A model generated the notes under the pieces. The model made no database searches. It was not told the DNA's origin and saw only the letters and a list, made by a program, of their open reading frames with translations. DNA of 37,030 bases from a virus: IMG/VR virus record IMGVR_UViG_3300023222_000086, positions 1-37,030 of that record; one strand, given 5' to 3'. The position numbers and the translations under genes are program-made. Below, one piece after another: positions 14,146-20,880 of this stretch. Numbering within the stretch: the first letter of the stretch is position 1; every line of letters starts with the position of its first letter.

Positions 14146-14367
14146 TTACTTGGACTCTACGATATCGTAATCATCAACAGCCATATCATCATCAATTGCG
14201 TTATCAGAAGCCCATGCTAATTCTCTAGCAGGGTTATTTTTAATCGTGTTCACCATGTCAATAAGTTCTTTTGGCGTTTCTGGCATTTCATAACCATTTT
14301 CTTTGCTCATGACAATTTCAAAAGTCGTGGTCTTAGTTACGTAAAAAGTTATTTTTTCAATGTTCAT
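14146..14367 (-). CDS. Hypothetical acidic protein
   Basis: 73 aa with a beta-rich N-terminus (IEKITFYVTKTTTFEIVM) and a very acidic C-terminus (DDDMAVDDYD). The acidic tail could mimic DNA, but nothing else supports that. Not recognised. Confidence 0.6.
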   Translation of the reverse strand: MNIEKITFYVTKTTTFEIVMSKENGYEMPETPKELIDMVNTIKNNPARELAWASDNAIDDDMAVDDYDIVESK

Positions 14368-14392
14368 TCTTTATATCCTCTGTTTGTTGATG

Positions 14393-14893
14393 TTAACTAA
14401 TGTCTTTACCATGATTTTCATGAAACCCGTATTTAATATTTGCTTTCTTTCTTGCGGTTATAGCATCGCCTTTACAAGAAAAGTAACCCAAATAAACTGC
14501 TTTTTTATTAACATTTACACGCGCCCTCCACTTATCTTTGTTCTTATCCCAAAATACACCAACAAAACCAGAAGTATTATTTTTACTTTTACGCCTGTTC
14601 TTTGTGTTTTCCTGCTGGCTAACATCCCTTAGATTTATGATTGCATTATTTAACTTGTTACCATCTATATGATCAATCCCATTAACAGGCTCTTTCCCAT
14701 AAAAATGCATCCATATTAACCTGTGAGCCTGATATGATCTCTTTTCAGCCCATACAACTAAATACCCTTGCTTGGTGATGCAACCAACCATCTTATCCTT
14801 TCTTTTTCCTCGACCTTTAGTTTCAACAAAAGATAGCTCGCCGGTTAGTTCGTTATAATCAAACAAAGCCTTAACTCTTTCTTGCGTAATCAT
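14393..14893 (-). CDS. HNH homing-type endonuclease with AP2 domain
   Basis: 166 aa. An HNH nuclease core spans residues 50-95: Arg/His at 57-58 (AHRLIW), then GIDHIDGNKLNNAIINLR with catalytic His75 and Asn residues. Residues 107-156 form an AP2-like DNA-binding domain (SGFVGVFWDKNKDKWRARV, then KKAVYLGYF). This is the standard build of free-standing phage homing endonucleases, selfish genes that cut genomes lacking them. A good ribosome site (AGAGG) precedes ATG 14893. It sits in the middle of small hypothetical genes and is an accessory insertion by nature. Confidence 0.9.
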   Translation of the reverse strand: MITQERVKALFDYNELTGELSFVETKGRGKRKDKMVGCITKQGYLVVWAEKRSYQAHRLIWMHFYGKEPVNGIDHIDGNKLNNAIINLRDVSQQENTKNRRKSKNNTSGFVGVFWDKNKDKWRARVNVNKKAVYLGYFSCKGDAITARKKANIKYGFHENHGKDIS

Positions 14894-14943
14894 GCTCGCC
14901 TCTTTAGTTGGTAAGGTATCAGTTATAGTTGTCTCTTAGACAC

Positions 14944-14958
14944 GGTTACTTGGTAACC
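14944..14958. other. Small hairpin at the end of the 87-aa gene
   Basis: GGTTAC and GTAACC pair perfectly around a 3-nt loop and include the stop codon of the gene ending at 14946. A second short hairpin (TGTCT/AGACA) lies just beside it toward the endonuclease start. No T-run follows, so it is probably not a terminator. Confidence 0.4.
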
Positions 14959-15209
14959 ACTAAATCAGCAATCATTCTACTGAAATTTGTGTAAATTCTT
15001 TTATTGCCTTTTCTTGAGCTGCTTACATCACTTCTTAACTGCCATGTATTAGGCTTCTCTTTATGCCCTGCATGATTAGCAACTCTAATGTATTTAACCT
15101 TACAGCCAGTTAAATGAACATAACAACTACCAGTGCTAGCGATCACTAATTCAGGGTTAAATTCTGCAAGCCTTATAACTAATGCTTTTGCCTGTGATAA
15201 TAAACTCAT
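14946..15209 (-). CDS. Hypothetical phage protein
   Basis: 87 aa, first gene of the minus cluster after the promoter at 15240-15268. The basic middle (ANHAGHKEKPNTWQLRSD, then SSRKGNKRIYTN) resembles conserved small phage proteins that begin with a helix and carry a W-x-L-R-x-D segment. Function is unknown; it may bind nucleic acid given its charge. Confidence 0.7.
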   Translation of the reverse strand: MSLLSQAKALVIRLAEFNPELVIASTGSCYVHLTGCKVKYIRVANHAGHKEKPNTWQLRSDVSSSRKGNKRIYTNFSRMIADLVVTK

Positions 15210-15239
15210 ACTTAAATCCTTGCGTTGTTTCGATGATTA

Positions 15240-15287
15240 ATATTAATACAGAATAAACTTGACGTCAAGACAAAAATCAATTATTGT
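15240..15287. promoter_or_regulatory. Divergent promoter pair sharing a 12-bp palindrome
   Basis: The perfect palindrome CTTGACGTCAAG (15258-15269) supplies a TTGACG -35 box to both strands. Plus: TTGACG 15259-15264, 17-nt spacer, TATTGT 15282-15287, ahead of the gene at 15319. Minus: TTGACG 15268-15263, 17-nt spacer, TAATAT 15245-15240, ahead of the gene starting at 15209. The two polymerases could not bind together, so the unit acts as a switch or is silenced as one by a palindrome-binding protein. Confidence 0.7.
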
Positions 15288-15318
15288 GTAGTTAGTTTTT
15301 AATTAAAGGGTAAACAAA

Positions 15319-15561
15319 ATGCAATTACAGGAATTAAAGAAGTTGGTAGAATATGAGGCAGTAGGAACGCTTATGGCTACTTCTTACGGTGACAGTTGGG
15401 TGTTAATAGCACTAAAGGATAACGAGGAGCAAAGCTTTGAATCTAGTAAAGAGTTCGCTTTAGAGTTGGCTAGAGGAGGCATTAGAAAGTTTAAAACTTT
15501 AGATGCCCTTGCTAGCTTGGTAAAAGCTGAGCTTTATAAATCAACTTTTACTGTCTGCTAG
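15319..15561 (+). CDS. Hypothetical protein
   Basis: 80 aa, first plus gene from the divergent promoter, with RBS AAAGGG before ATG 15319. The order AVGTLMATSYGDSWVLIAL, ALELARGGIRKFKTLDALASLV resembles a small family found on plasmids as partition-associated proteins, but the likeness is loose. Located directly before the replication genes. Confidence 0.65.
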   Translation: MQLQELKKLVEYEAVGTLMATSYGDSWVLIALKDNEEQSFESSKEFALELARGGIRKFKTLDALASLVKAELYKSTFTVC

Positions 15562-15564
15562 AAA

Positions 15565-15586
15565 TAAAAAACGCCCTGCAAGGCGC
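15565..15586 (-). terminator. Antisense-oriented terminator before the replication genes
   Basis: Read on the minus strand, CGCC and GGCG (15585-15582 and 15575-15572) pair around a short loop and are followed by six T residues. It lies between two plus-strand genes, so it would stop leftward antisense transcripts. Rightward it lacks a T-run. Confidence 0.55.
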
Positions 15587-15614
15587 TAATTAATAAAGAC
15601 AAGGTAATTATAGC

Positions 15615-16256
15615 ATGAGCAGTAATAAGAAATCATTACTAATACATATCGACAGTTTAGATATACTGGACGATCTAACAAATGGACAAGCTGGCGTATT
15701 GTTTAAAGCGATAAAAGCTTATCAAAAAGGCGAGGACTTTCCATTAGATAGTATAGTAAAAATAGCGTTTTCACCATTCAAAAATCAGTTTATTAGGGAT
15801 GATGAGAAATACATTAAAACTTGTGAACGCCGCGCCATTGCTGGAGCTAAAGGTGGTAAGCAAAAGGTAGCAAATGCTAGCAATAGCAAGCAAAAGGTAG
15901 CAAACTTAGCAGATACAAATAATAAGAATAAGAATAAAACAAATAATAAGAATGATAATTATAGTAAAGATATATGTCAGTTAATCACTGACGAGTACAA
16001 CGACAAGTTATCAGAATTAGGTACGGTTAAAGTTTTATCTGATAAACGTAAAGCTCATATCAAAGCATCTATAAAACAATTTAAAAATTCAGAGCATAAC
16101 TTTTCAAAACTAGAAACGTGGTCTAGGCTATTTGATTACATTTCAGGTAGTGATTTTTTAATGGGTATAACTTCTGATTGGTCAGCTAGTTTTGATTTCA
16201 TTATTAACAAATCAAACTTATTAAAAATAGTAGAGGGTCAATATGATAACAAATGA
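15615..16256 (+). CDS. DUF6291-like replication/initiation protein
   Basis: 213 aa. The N-terminal domain (SLLIHIDSLDILDDLTNGQAG, KAIKAYQKGEDFPL, IAFSPFKNQFIRDDEKY, RRAIAGAKGG) is the DUF6291 pattern, found just upstream of phage helicase genes. A Lys/Asn/Ser linker (residues about 85-120) with repeated KQKVAN and NKNKNK units separates it from a helical C-terminal domain. The context suggests a role like lambda O or a helicase loader, recognising the origin. The gene overlaps the helicase by 14 nt. Confidence 0.75.
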   Translation: MSSNKKSLLIHIDSLDILDDLTNGQAGVLFKAIKAYQKGEDFPLDSIVKIAFSPFKNQFIRDDEKYIKTCERRAIAGAKGGKQKVANASNSKQKVANLADTNNKNKNKTNNKNDNYSKDICQLITDEYNDKLSELGTVKVLSDKRKAHIKASIKQFKNSEHNFSKLETWSRLFDYISGSDFLMGITSDWSASFDFIINKSNLLKIVEGQYDNK

Positions 16257-17613
16257 GCCAGCGTTTAACGTAGACGTTGAACAGCAAATATTAGGGTTAA
16301 TGGTTAAAGACTCAACACACGCTAACAGCCGTGAAGCAATGGACAGTTTAGGCATTACAGACTTTTATGGTTATCAGCATCAAAAAATATTTGAAGTTAT
16401 GAAAGGAATGTCTGAGCGTAAAGAGGTTGTTGATTTAACTATGGTGAGCGATCAACTAGATAAACTCGACGGAGATTTTGGTGGGTTTGTCTACCTTGCT
16501 CAAATAGCTAAGGCAGCTGTTAGCATTTCAAACATGGGAACGTACGTTAACACGATTAAGAAGCTAGCAAGCCTTAGAGATTTATCTTTAGTTTTGATAA
16601 ATACTAATGAACTAATTAACCAAAAAGTTAGCGCAACTGAAATCATTGAGCAACTTGGAAATGAACTAAAAGACATCTCTGTTAACTCTAACGGCAAAGA
16701 TTTACGCCATATAAGAGACATAGAAGGGTCATTCTTGGACGAACTAGATGCAAGGGCGGCTAGGGGTGGTTCAATCGCTGGTTTATCAACAGGGATTGAT
16801 GAGTTGGACGAGAGGATAAATGGAGTTGGCGATGAATGCTTAGTAGTTGTTGCTGGTTCTCCGTCAATGGGTAAGACTTTATTTTGCCAAACACTAGCTA
16901 CGAGTGTAGGAGTTGATCAAGGTAAAAACGTTATGTTCTTCTCAATGGAGATGTCAGAGAATTCATTGTTTGAAAGATTCGTTTCAGGTGTCGGTAATAT
17001 AAACCCTGCTAAATTAAAAAGCGCTAGGTTAGATAATGAGGAATTAGGTCGAATAGATAGCGCTGTAAGAATGCTTAGAAGTAGCGGATTATATTTAACT
17101 GATGAGCCTAAACAATCTGTTGGTCAAATACGCGCCAAGGTTAGACGCCATAAAATGAAACACCCTGAACTATCGGCAATATTTATTGATTACTTAGGGC
17201 TGATGAAATTAGGAAAAGCTGATAGACACGACATTGCGATCGGAAACATTACAAGAGATTTAAAAGAGCTATCAAAGGAAATGAAAGTACCTGTATTTCT
17301 TTGCGTGCAATCTCGTAGACCTCAAAACGTTAAAGATAGACCTAATATGTCAAGCCTAAAAGATTCAAGCTGTATTGAAGCTGATGCAGACGTAATTATG
17401 TTTGTACATCGTCAAGAAATAGTTGAGCCAGATACATCAATGAAAGGTGTAACTGAATTGATCATTGCCAAGGATAGGCATAACGATGGTAATGGAACTG
17501 TTTATTTAGAGAAGTGTAACGGCTCATTTAAAGCGTTAAGTATGGAAGCAGTTGGAAGAATGCAGCACGAAGAAGAAATACGAAACAAGCCAGCCAATAG
17601 AGGCTTTAATTAA
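16243..17613 (+). CDS. DnaB-type replicative helicase
   Basis: 456 aa, the usual size for DnaB. Residues 8-110 form the N-terminal helical domain (VDVEQQILGLMV, YGYQHQKIF). The RecA-like domain has Walker A AGSPSMGKT (204-212), FFSMEMS (232-238), Walker B AIFIDYLGLM (312-321) and the later segment KDSSCIEADADVIMFVHR with the arginine-finger region. It unwinds DNA ahead of the fork as a hexamer, with the host polymerase supplied since no DNA polymerase is seen. The usual QLNR motif reads VQSRRP, a modest change. Confidence 0.93.
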   Translation: MITNEPAFNVDVEQQILGLMVKDSTHANSREAMDSLGITDFYGYQHQKIFEVMKGMSERKEVVDLTMVSDQLDKLDGDFGGFVYLAQIAKAAVSISNMGTYVNTIKKLASLRDLSLVLINTNELINQKVSATEIIEQLGNELKDISVNSNGKDLRHIRDIEGSFLDELDARAARGGSIAGLSTGIDELDERINGVGDECLVVVAGSPSMGKTLFCQTLATSVGVDQGKNVMFFSMEMSENSLFERFVSGVGNINPAKLKSARLDNEELGRIDSAVRMLRSSGLYLTDEPKQSVGQIRAKVRRHKMKHPELSAIFIDYLGLMKLGKADRHDIAIGNITRDLKELSKEMKVPVFLCVQSRRPQNVKDRPNMSSLKDSSCIEADADVIMFVHRQEIVEPDTSMKGVTELIIAKDRHNDGNGTVYLEKCNGSFKALSMEAVGRMQHEEEIRNKPANRGFN

Positions 17614-17650
17614 GTTAAACACTAAACGCATTAAGTAAGGAATGATTAAA

Positions 17651-18037
17651 ATGAATAGAACAATAAAGTTTAGATCATGGCACAACACGACAATAAACGG
17701 TAACTATGTAATGTCACCACATGAAGAAATAGTTAAAAACTGTGGCGCGTACCTTTGTGATAACGATAAATTTCCAAATAGAATTATTATGCAATTCACA
17801 GGATTAACCGATAAGAACGGCGTTGATATTTATGAAGGGGATATTGTGAATATATCAGGAAGCGGATTGTGTATAACTGAAATACAACCTTATTGCGGCG
17901 TTGTTTATAAGTGCATAAATGAAAATATGTTTGATACTGATGCTCATGATGTAGCGGCAGAAAGAGACGATATATTTGTGGTAGGTAACATTCACACGCA
18001 TCCTGAATTATTAAAGACTAATAAGATAGAGGAATAA
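17651..18037 (+). CDS. YopX-family protein
   Basis: 128 aa from ATG 17651 (an earlier ATG at 17642 lies too close to the ribosome site). It begins NRTIKFRSWHN and has MQFTGLTDKNGVDIYEGDIV and a Cys-containing beta segment, the signature of YopX proteins. These are small phage and prophage proteins of unknown function that form beta-barrel-like decamers in one known structure. The final EHPELL-type segment is IHTHPELL here. Confidence 0.9.
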   Translation: MNRTIKFRSWHNTTINGNYVMSPHEEIVKNCGAYLCDNDKFPNRIIMQFTGLTDKNGVDIYEGDIVNISGSGLCITEIQPYCGVVYKCINENMFDTDAHDVAAERDDIFVVGNIHTHPELLKTNKIEE

Positions 18038-18041
18038 CAAA

Positions 18042-18230
18042 ATGTGTAAATGCAATTGCGATTTAAACCTTAAGGACGGAGAGTGTTATCAGTTTAATTA
18101 TGCTGGCTCAACGCTTAAAGGGTTTTACAGAAAAGATACAGGCAGGCTTTATCATACAGAAGGATTTATACACGCAAGCGTAGTTGGTAAAGTTATTAAA
18201 CTAACCGCTAATGATTTAAATACAGATTAG
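18042..18230 (+). CDS. Hypothetical Cys-rich protein
   Basis: 62 aa. It starts MCKCNCDLNL, with three Cys in the first six residues that may bind metal, followed by a small beta-rich region (GSTLKGFYRK). Not recognised. Confidence 0.6.
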   Translation: MCKCNCDLNLKDGECYQFNYAGSTLKGFYRKDTGRLYHTEGFIHASVVGKVIKLTANDLNTD

Positions 18231-18431
18231 ATAAGGATAAGAGATGAAACCAGAATTTAAAGCAACAAAAGATAATCTAAAAGCACTTGTTGAGGCTGCT
18301 AACAATACGGAATCAGACGGTGTGTTTTTAGAGGTTGGCGAATCTATGCCGCTTAATGATCACCCGTTAAAAGATGAAATATTTAAATTGATAGATAATG
18401 ATGAAATATTTTTTAGTTAGATAAGGATAAG
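18227..18431 (+). repeat. 15-bp direct repeat carrying stop codon and ribosome site
   Basis: TTAGATAAGGATAAG occurs at 18227-18241 and 18417-18431. Each copy holds the stop of one gene and the AAGGA ribosome site of the next, so a local duplication of this junction is likely. Confidence 0.7.
18244..18420 (+). CDS. Hypothetical protein
   Basis: 58 aa, acidic. Start ATG 18244 follows AAGGATAAGAG, part of a 15-bp sequence repeated ahead of the next gene. No family is recognised. Confidence 0.6.
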   Translation: MKPEFKATKDNLKALVEAANNTESDGVFLEVGESMPLNDHPLKDEIFKLIDNDEIFFS

Positions 18432-18436
18432 TAAAG

Positions 18437-18811
18437 ATGATAGAGCAAATATTTATATTATTAATAGCGTTTCAGGTTAAGCACTTTTTATGTGATTATC
18501 CATTACAAACGCCGTACATGTTAGGGAAGTTTAAAGAAGCTGATTGGGTTAAGCCATTATCATTACATTGCTTTGTGCATGCCGTAGGGACTTTGGTAGT
18601 ATTGTTTCTATGTACAAGCTTGGAGTATTTATTTATTTATGCCATATTGGATTATTGGTTGCACTTTGTTATGGACAGGGTTAAAGCCTCGCCTAAGATG
18701 TTAGGTAGATTTAAACCTGATGATAAATACTTTTGGTGGGCTTTAGGTGGTGATCAAGCTTGGCATCATTTAACGCATTACTTGATAATTTATTTAGTTG
18801 TAACGAGTTAA
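18437..18811 (+). CDS. DUF3307-like membrane protein
   Basis: 124 aa with three or four hydrophobic segments (about 4-16, 45-62, 63-78, 108-122). Conserved His and Asp sit at family positions: His16 and Asp20 (KHFLCDYPLQ), His44 and His48, Asp72/His76/Asp80 (DYWLHFVMD), and Asp106/His110/His114 (DQAWHHLTH). This fits the DUF3307 family of small membrane proteins, whose function is unknown though the His/Asp set hints at a metal site. The gene is the last of its stretch before a minus-strand unit. Confidence 0.8.
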   Translation: MIEQIFILLIAFQVKHFLCDYPLQTPYMLGKFKEADWVKPLSLHCFVHAVGTLVVLFLCTSLEYLFIYAILDYWLHFVMDRVKASPKMLGRFKPDDKYFWWALGGDQAWHHLTHYLIIYLVVTS

Positions 18812-18852
18812 ACCCGCAACTAAGCAGGTAATTTAAAACGCCTGCATCAGAA

Positions 18853-18918
18853 TTAAATATTTTCTGGTGGCGTTGGGTTCGGGTGTAGAGGTGGAAGATC
18901 GCCTCTTACTTCTATCAT
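18853..18918 (-). CDS. Possible Pro-rich micropeptide after the lipoprotein gene
   Basis: 22 aa with ATG 18918, 3 nt after the lipoprotein stop, containing PPLHPNPTPPEN. A competing frame (31 aa) starts at the overlapping ATG nearer the stop. Coding is uncertain. Confidence 0.3.
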   Translation of the reverse strand: MIEVRGDLPPLHPNPTPPENI

Positions 18919-18921
18919 GAT

Positions 18922-19188
18922 TCATTCTACAGAGCCTTGATTAGCTCCTTTATCCTTTATTACATTTATCTTATAACCGCACATATCAGCACGGGCTTCT
19001 TTCTTTTCTACAGTGTTAAATATGCGCTCTAAGTCTCTTGAGCGAATTAAATAGCAAATTTGATAAATAGCCGCATCAGTTACGTTAGTGCTTATTTTTT
19101 CAACCTCGTCTTTACCTGCTTCAAAGTAAGGGCTTATTCCTGCGCACCCGCTTATTAATAATACTATTGCGATTAAAGTTAATTTCAT
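18922..19188 (-). CDS. Small lipoprotein on the opposite strand
   Basis: 88 aa. A signal peptide (MKLTLIAIVLL) ends in the lipobox LISGC with Cys15 as the lipidated residue, so the mature protein is about 74 aa and membrane anchored. Two further Cys (in ICYL and DMCGY) could form a disulfide. It is read against the early genes from its own promoter, the usual sign of a phage moron. Candidates are a superinfection-exclusion lipoprotein (like T5 Llp) or an outer-membrane spanin; no sequence motif decides. Confidence 0.75.
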   Translation of the reverse strand: MKLTLIAIVLLISGCAGISPYFEAGKDEVEKISTNVTDAAIYQICYLIRSRDLERIFNTVEKKEARADMCGYKINVIKDKGANQGSVE

Positions 19189-19259
19189 GACTTTCTATCC
19201 TCGTAGCCATGAATACCCATAACACCCTCTTCGTTAATATCTAAATAGCCGTCATTCAT
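19185..19259 (-). CDS. Leader micropeptide ahead of the lipoprotein
   Basis: 24 aa with a clean AGGAG site before ATG 19259 and an ATGA overlap with the lipoprotein start. The overlap suggests translational coupling; the peptide itself is acidic with no hydrophobic part. Confidence 0.45.
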   Translation of the reverse strand: MNDGYLDINEEGVMGIHGYEDRKS

Positions 19260-19282
19260 GTTTGTATCTCCTAGTTGAGGTG

Positions 19283-19291
19283 ATTATAACA
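19283..19291 (-). promoter_or_regulatory. Extended -10 promoter for the lipoprotein unit
   Basis: On the minus strand TGTTATAAT (19291-19283) has a perfect -10 hexamer plus the TG extension; no -35 is clear. It lies about 24 nt before ATG 19259. Confidence 0.55.
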
Positions 19292-19317
19292 TTATTTAAA
19301 TTAATTTAATATTACGC

Positions 19318-19346
19318 TTGACTTGTTGCTAATCGTCATACATACT
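19318..19346 (+). promoter_or_regulatory. Promoter for the antitoxin-like gene
   Basis: TTGACT (19318-19323), a 17-nt spacer and CATACT (19341-19346). The following bases hold short repeats of ATAC/GTAT (19341-19375) that may be an operator for an autoregulating antitoxin. It is divergent from the lipoprotein promoter 27 nt away. Confidence 0.55.
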
Positions 19347-19397
19347 TCAATACGTACTCGGGTATGAACTGCAGTACAAACACAAAAAGGTATAGTT

Positions 19398-19562
19398 ATG
19401 TTTTTAAAGGAAATAAATAGTAGTGTGGCCCAGCGCCAAATAGGTAAGTTATTTGCGGCCGCTTATCGCTCTCCTGTGTTGCTAACAAGGCAGAATCACG
19501 AGGACGTTGTTGTTATGAGTAAGGTTAGATACGCAAAACTAATTAAAGCAGCTAACAAGTAA
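19398..19562 (+). CDS. Phd/YefM-like antitoxin, no partner toxin seen
   Basis: 54 aa: MFLKEINSSVAQRQIGKLF, then RSPVLLTRQNHEDVVVMS followed by a short helix with RYAKLI. This is the Phd/YefM fold: N-terminal strand-helix DNA-binding part with the P-V-x-L-T-R-x-x-x-x-x-V-V-x-x-S hallmark. Full antitoxins are 70-90 aa and have a toxin-binding tail, missing here. No RelE/ParE/Doc-like gene follows; the next gene is an endonuclease. It may be a repressor, or neutralise a host toxin. Confidence 0.7.
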   Translation: MFLKEINSSVAQRQIGKLFAAAYRSPVLLTRQNHEDVVVMSKVRYAKLIKAANK

Positions 19563-19592
19563 GGGTAAGGATAATTACGCGGAGTGCTAATC

Positions 19593-20270
19593 ATGATAGA
19601 TATAAATAAGATATACCCAACAAATAAAGCAGGAGATTTAAGGATAATAAAATACGTAAATAGTTTAAATGTATTTGTTGAATTTTTATTGACAGGATTC
19701 ACGACAAAAGCCAACTCCTCAGATATTACCAAAGGAGAGGTTAAGGATAGGATGCATCCTAGTATATGTGGCGTGGGTTACATCGGTAAAGGTACCTACA
19801 AATCAAGCGAAAATAAAAAGAACACTAAGCAATATAAAGCATGGAAAAACATGATTGAAAGGTGTTACAACGAAACTATAAGGGAAAGCGTTCCTACATA
19901 TATAGATTGCACTGTTTGCGAGGAGTGGCACAACTTCCAGAATTTTGCTAGATGGATGGATGAAAATTACATAGAAGGGTGTGAATTAGATAAGGATATA
20001 AAGGTAACGGGCAATAAAGTTTACTCTCCTGACAGTTGCATATTTGTAAGTAGAAGGGATAACAATATCAAGGCTCACGCTAAAAGCTATATTTTCATAT
20101 CTCCATTAGAGGGTGTTGTAAATATTTATAATTTAACTAAATTTTGTCGTGATAATAACCTAACCTTGACTAGTATGCAGGCAGTTCACAAAGGAAGGTC
20201 GAGTCAACATAAGGGATGGAGAGCTAACAATGACAATAAAACCAACATACCAGCAGTTAGTGAAGAATAA
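19593..20270 (+). CDS. HNH/NUMOD-type phage endonuclease-like protein
   Basis: 225 aa from ATG 19593 (GGAG at 19581, 8 nt upstream; a GTG at 19584 is less likely). The core has YKAWKNMIERCYN, a Cys pair in DCTVCEEWHNFQNFARWMDENY, then ELDKDI and the KVYSPDSCIFVSRRDNN segment; this order is typical of phage HNH-like proteins related to homing endonucleases. The C-terminus (YNLTKFCRDNNLTLTSMQAV, then RSSQHKGWR) is a NUMOD-like helix-turn-helix. Its 3' end overlaps the next gene by 41 nt, suggesting insertion. Confidence 0.75.
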   Translation: MIDINKIYPTNKAGDLRIIKYVNSLNVFVEFLLTGFTTKANSSDITKGEVKDRMHPSICGVGYIGKGTYKSSENKKNTKQYKAWKNMIERCYNETIRESVPTYIDCTVCEEWHNFQNFARWMDENYIEGCELDKDIKVTGNKVYSPDSCIFVSRRDNNIKAHAKSYIFISPLEGVVNIYNLTKFCRDNNLTLTSMQAVHKGRSSQHKGWRANNDNKTNIPAVSEE

Positions 20271-20397
20271 CTTCGAGCTAGAAAAAGAAGTTATTACGCT
20301 TAATCATTTAACTAAAGAATTGATTGATGATTTAAATACTCAATATCTTTTAGTTACTACTTTGAATATTGAATTAGGCTATAGAGGATTGCATTAA
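20230..20397 (+). CDS. Hypothetical helical protein
   Basis: 55 aa, starting inside the endonuclease gene in another frame and ending at a TAA directly followed by the ATG at 20398. Mostly helical with Leu, Asn and Glu. Not recognised. Confidence 0.55.
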   Translation: MTIKPTYQQLVKNNFELEKEVITLNHLTKELIDDLNTQYLLVTTLNIELGYRGLH

Positions 20398-20613
20398 ATG
20401 AAATGGACAAGCGTTAACGATGGATTACCAGATACAACGGAAAGGGTATTGGTAACTGATGGAAAAGGAGAGTCTTTGATTGTTGTTTACATGAAATACA
20501 AAGGAGAGATAGAGCATGGAAAGTTTCGGCATCTAGGTGAAGATTTGACGGATGTAGTAACTCACTGGATGTTATTACCAGAGATTCCAAAATACGAGGC
20601 TAACAATGAATAA
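20398..20613 (+). CDS. DUF551-family protein
   Basis: 71 aa. It has the DUF551 pattern: KWTSVNDGLPDTTERVLVTD at the start and VVTHWMLLPEIP at the end, usual in phage and prophage early regions. The function is unknown. It overlaps the next gene by 8 nt. Confidence 0.85.
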   Translation: MKWTSVNDGLPDTTERVLVTDGKGESLIVVYMKYKGEIEHGKFRHLGEDLTDVVTHWMLLPEIPKYEANNE

Positions 20614-20689
20614 ACCAGTAACTATTAAACCTTTACTATATGCAATAGCTTCGATGTTTATGATTATAATTTTTATGGTGGCAATATGA
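20606..20689 (+). CDS. Single-span membrane peptide
   Basis: 27 aa, overlapping both neighbours (ATGA at the end). A short basic head is followed by one hydrophobic segment of about 18 residues. Confidence 0.45.
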   Translation: MNKPVTIKPLLYAIASMFMIIIFMVAI

Positions 20690-20880
20690 CAATAACTCAA
20701 ATTAAAGTGACAGCTCGCAGAAAGGCCTTAGAGTGTCTTGTTAGGTATAACGATAAGATGATAACTCAAGATATAGCTTATGCGTTAAATGTAACGCCAC
20801 GGCTTATCTCGTTAGATGTAGAAGCAAGTGACTTGGTTTGGCAACAAGATAATTATTTATATTATGGAGAAAGGCTTTGA
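20686..20880 (+). CDS. Small HTH protein
   Basis: 64 aa. ARRKALECLVRYNDKMITQDI then AYALNVTPRLISLDVEAS reads as a winged-helix or HTH pattern with recognition helix around residues 36-48. Likely DNA-binding. It lies immediately before a second HTH gene with a stop/start overlap. Confidence 0.6.
   Translation: MTITQIKVTARRKALECLVRYNDKMITQDIAYALNVTPRLISLDVEASDLVWQQDNYLYYGERL

Noticed and set aside
14360-14632. 90-aa plus-strand frame opposite the HNH-AP2 gene
   Set aside because: Antisense to a clear endonuclease, hydrophobic by frame effect, and without a start signal.
18824-18845. GCAGG/CCTGC inverted repeat as a terminator after the DUF3307 gene
   Set aside because: Five-base stem with a 12-nt loop and no T-run; too weak to call.
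19496-19732. 78-aa minus-strand frame
   Set aside because: It overlaps the antitoxin-like and endonuclease genes on the other strand and lacks a ribosome site.
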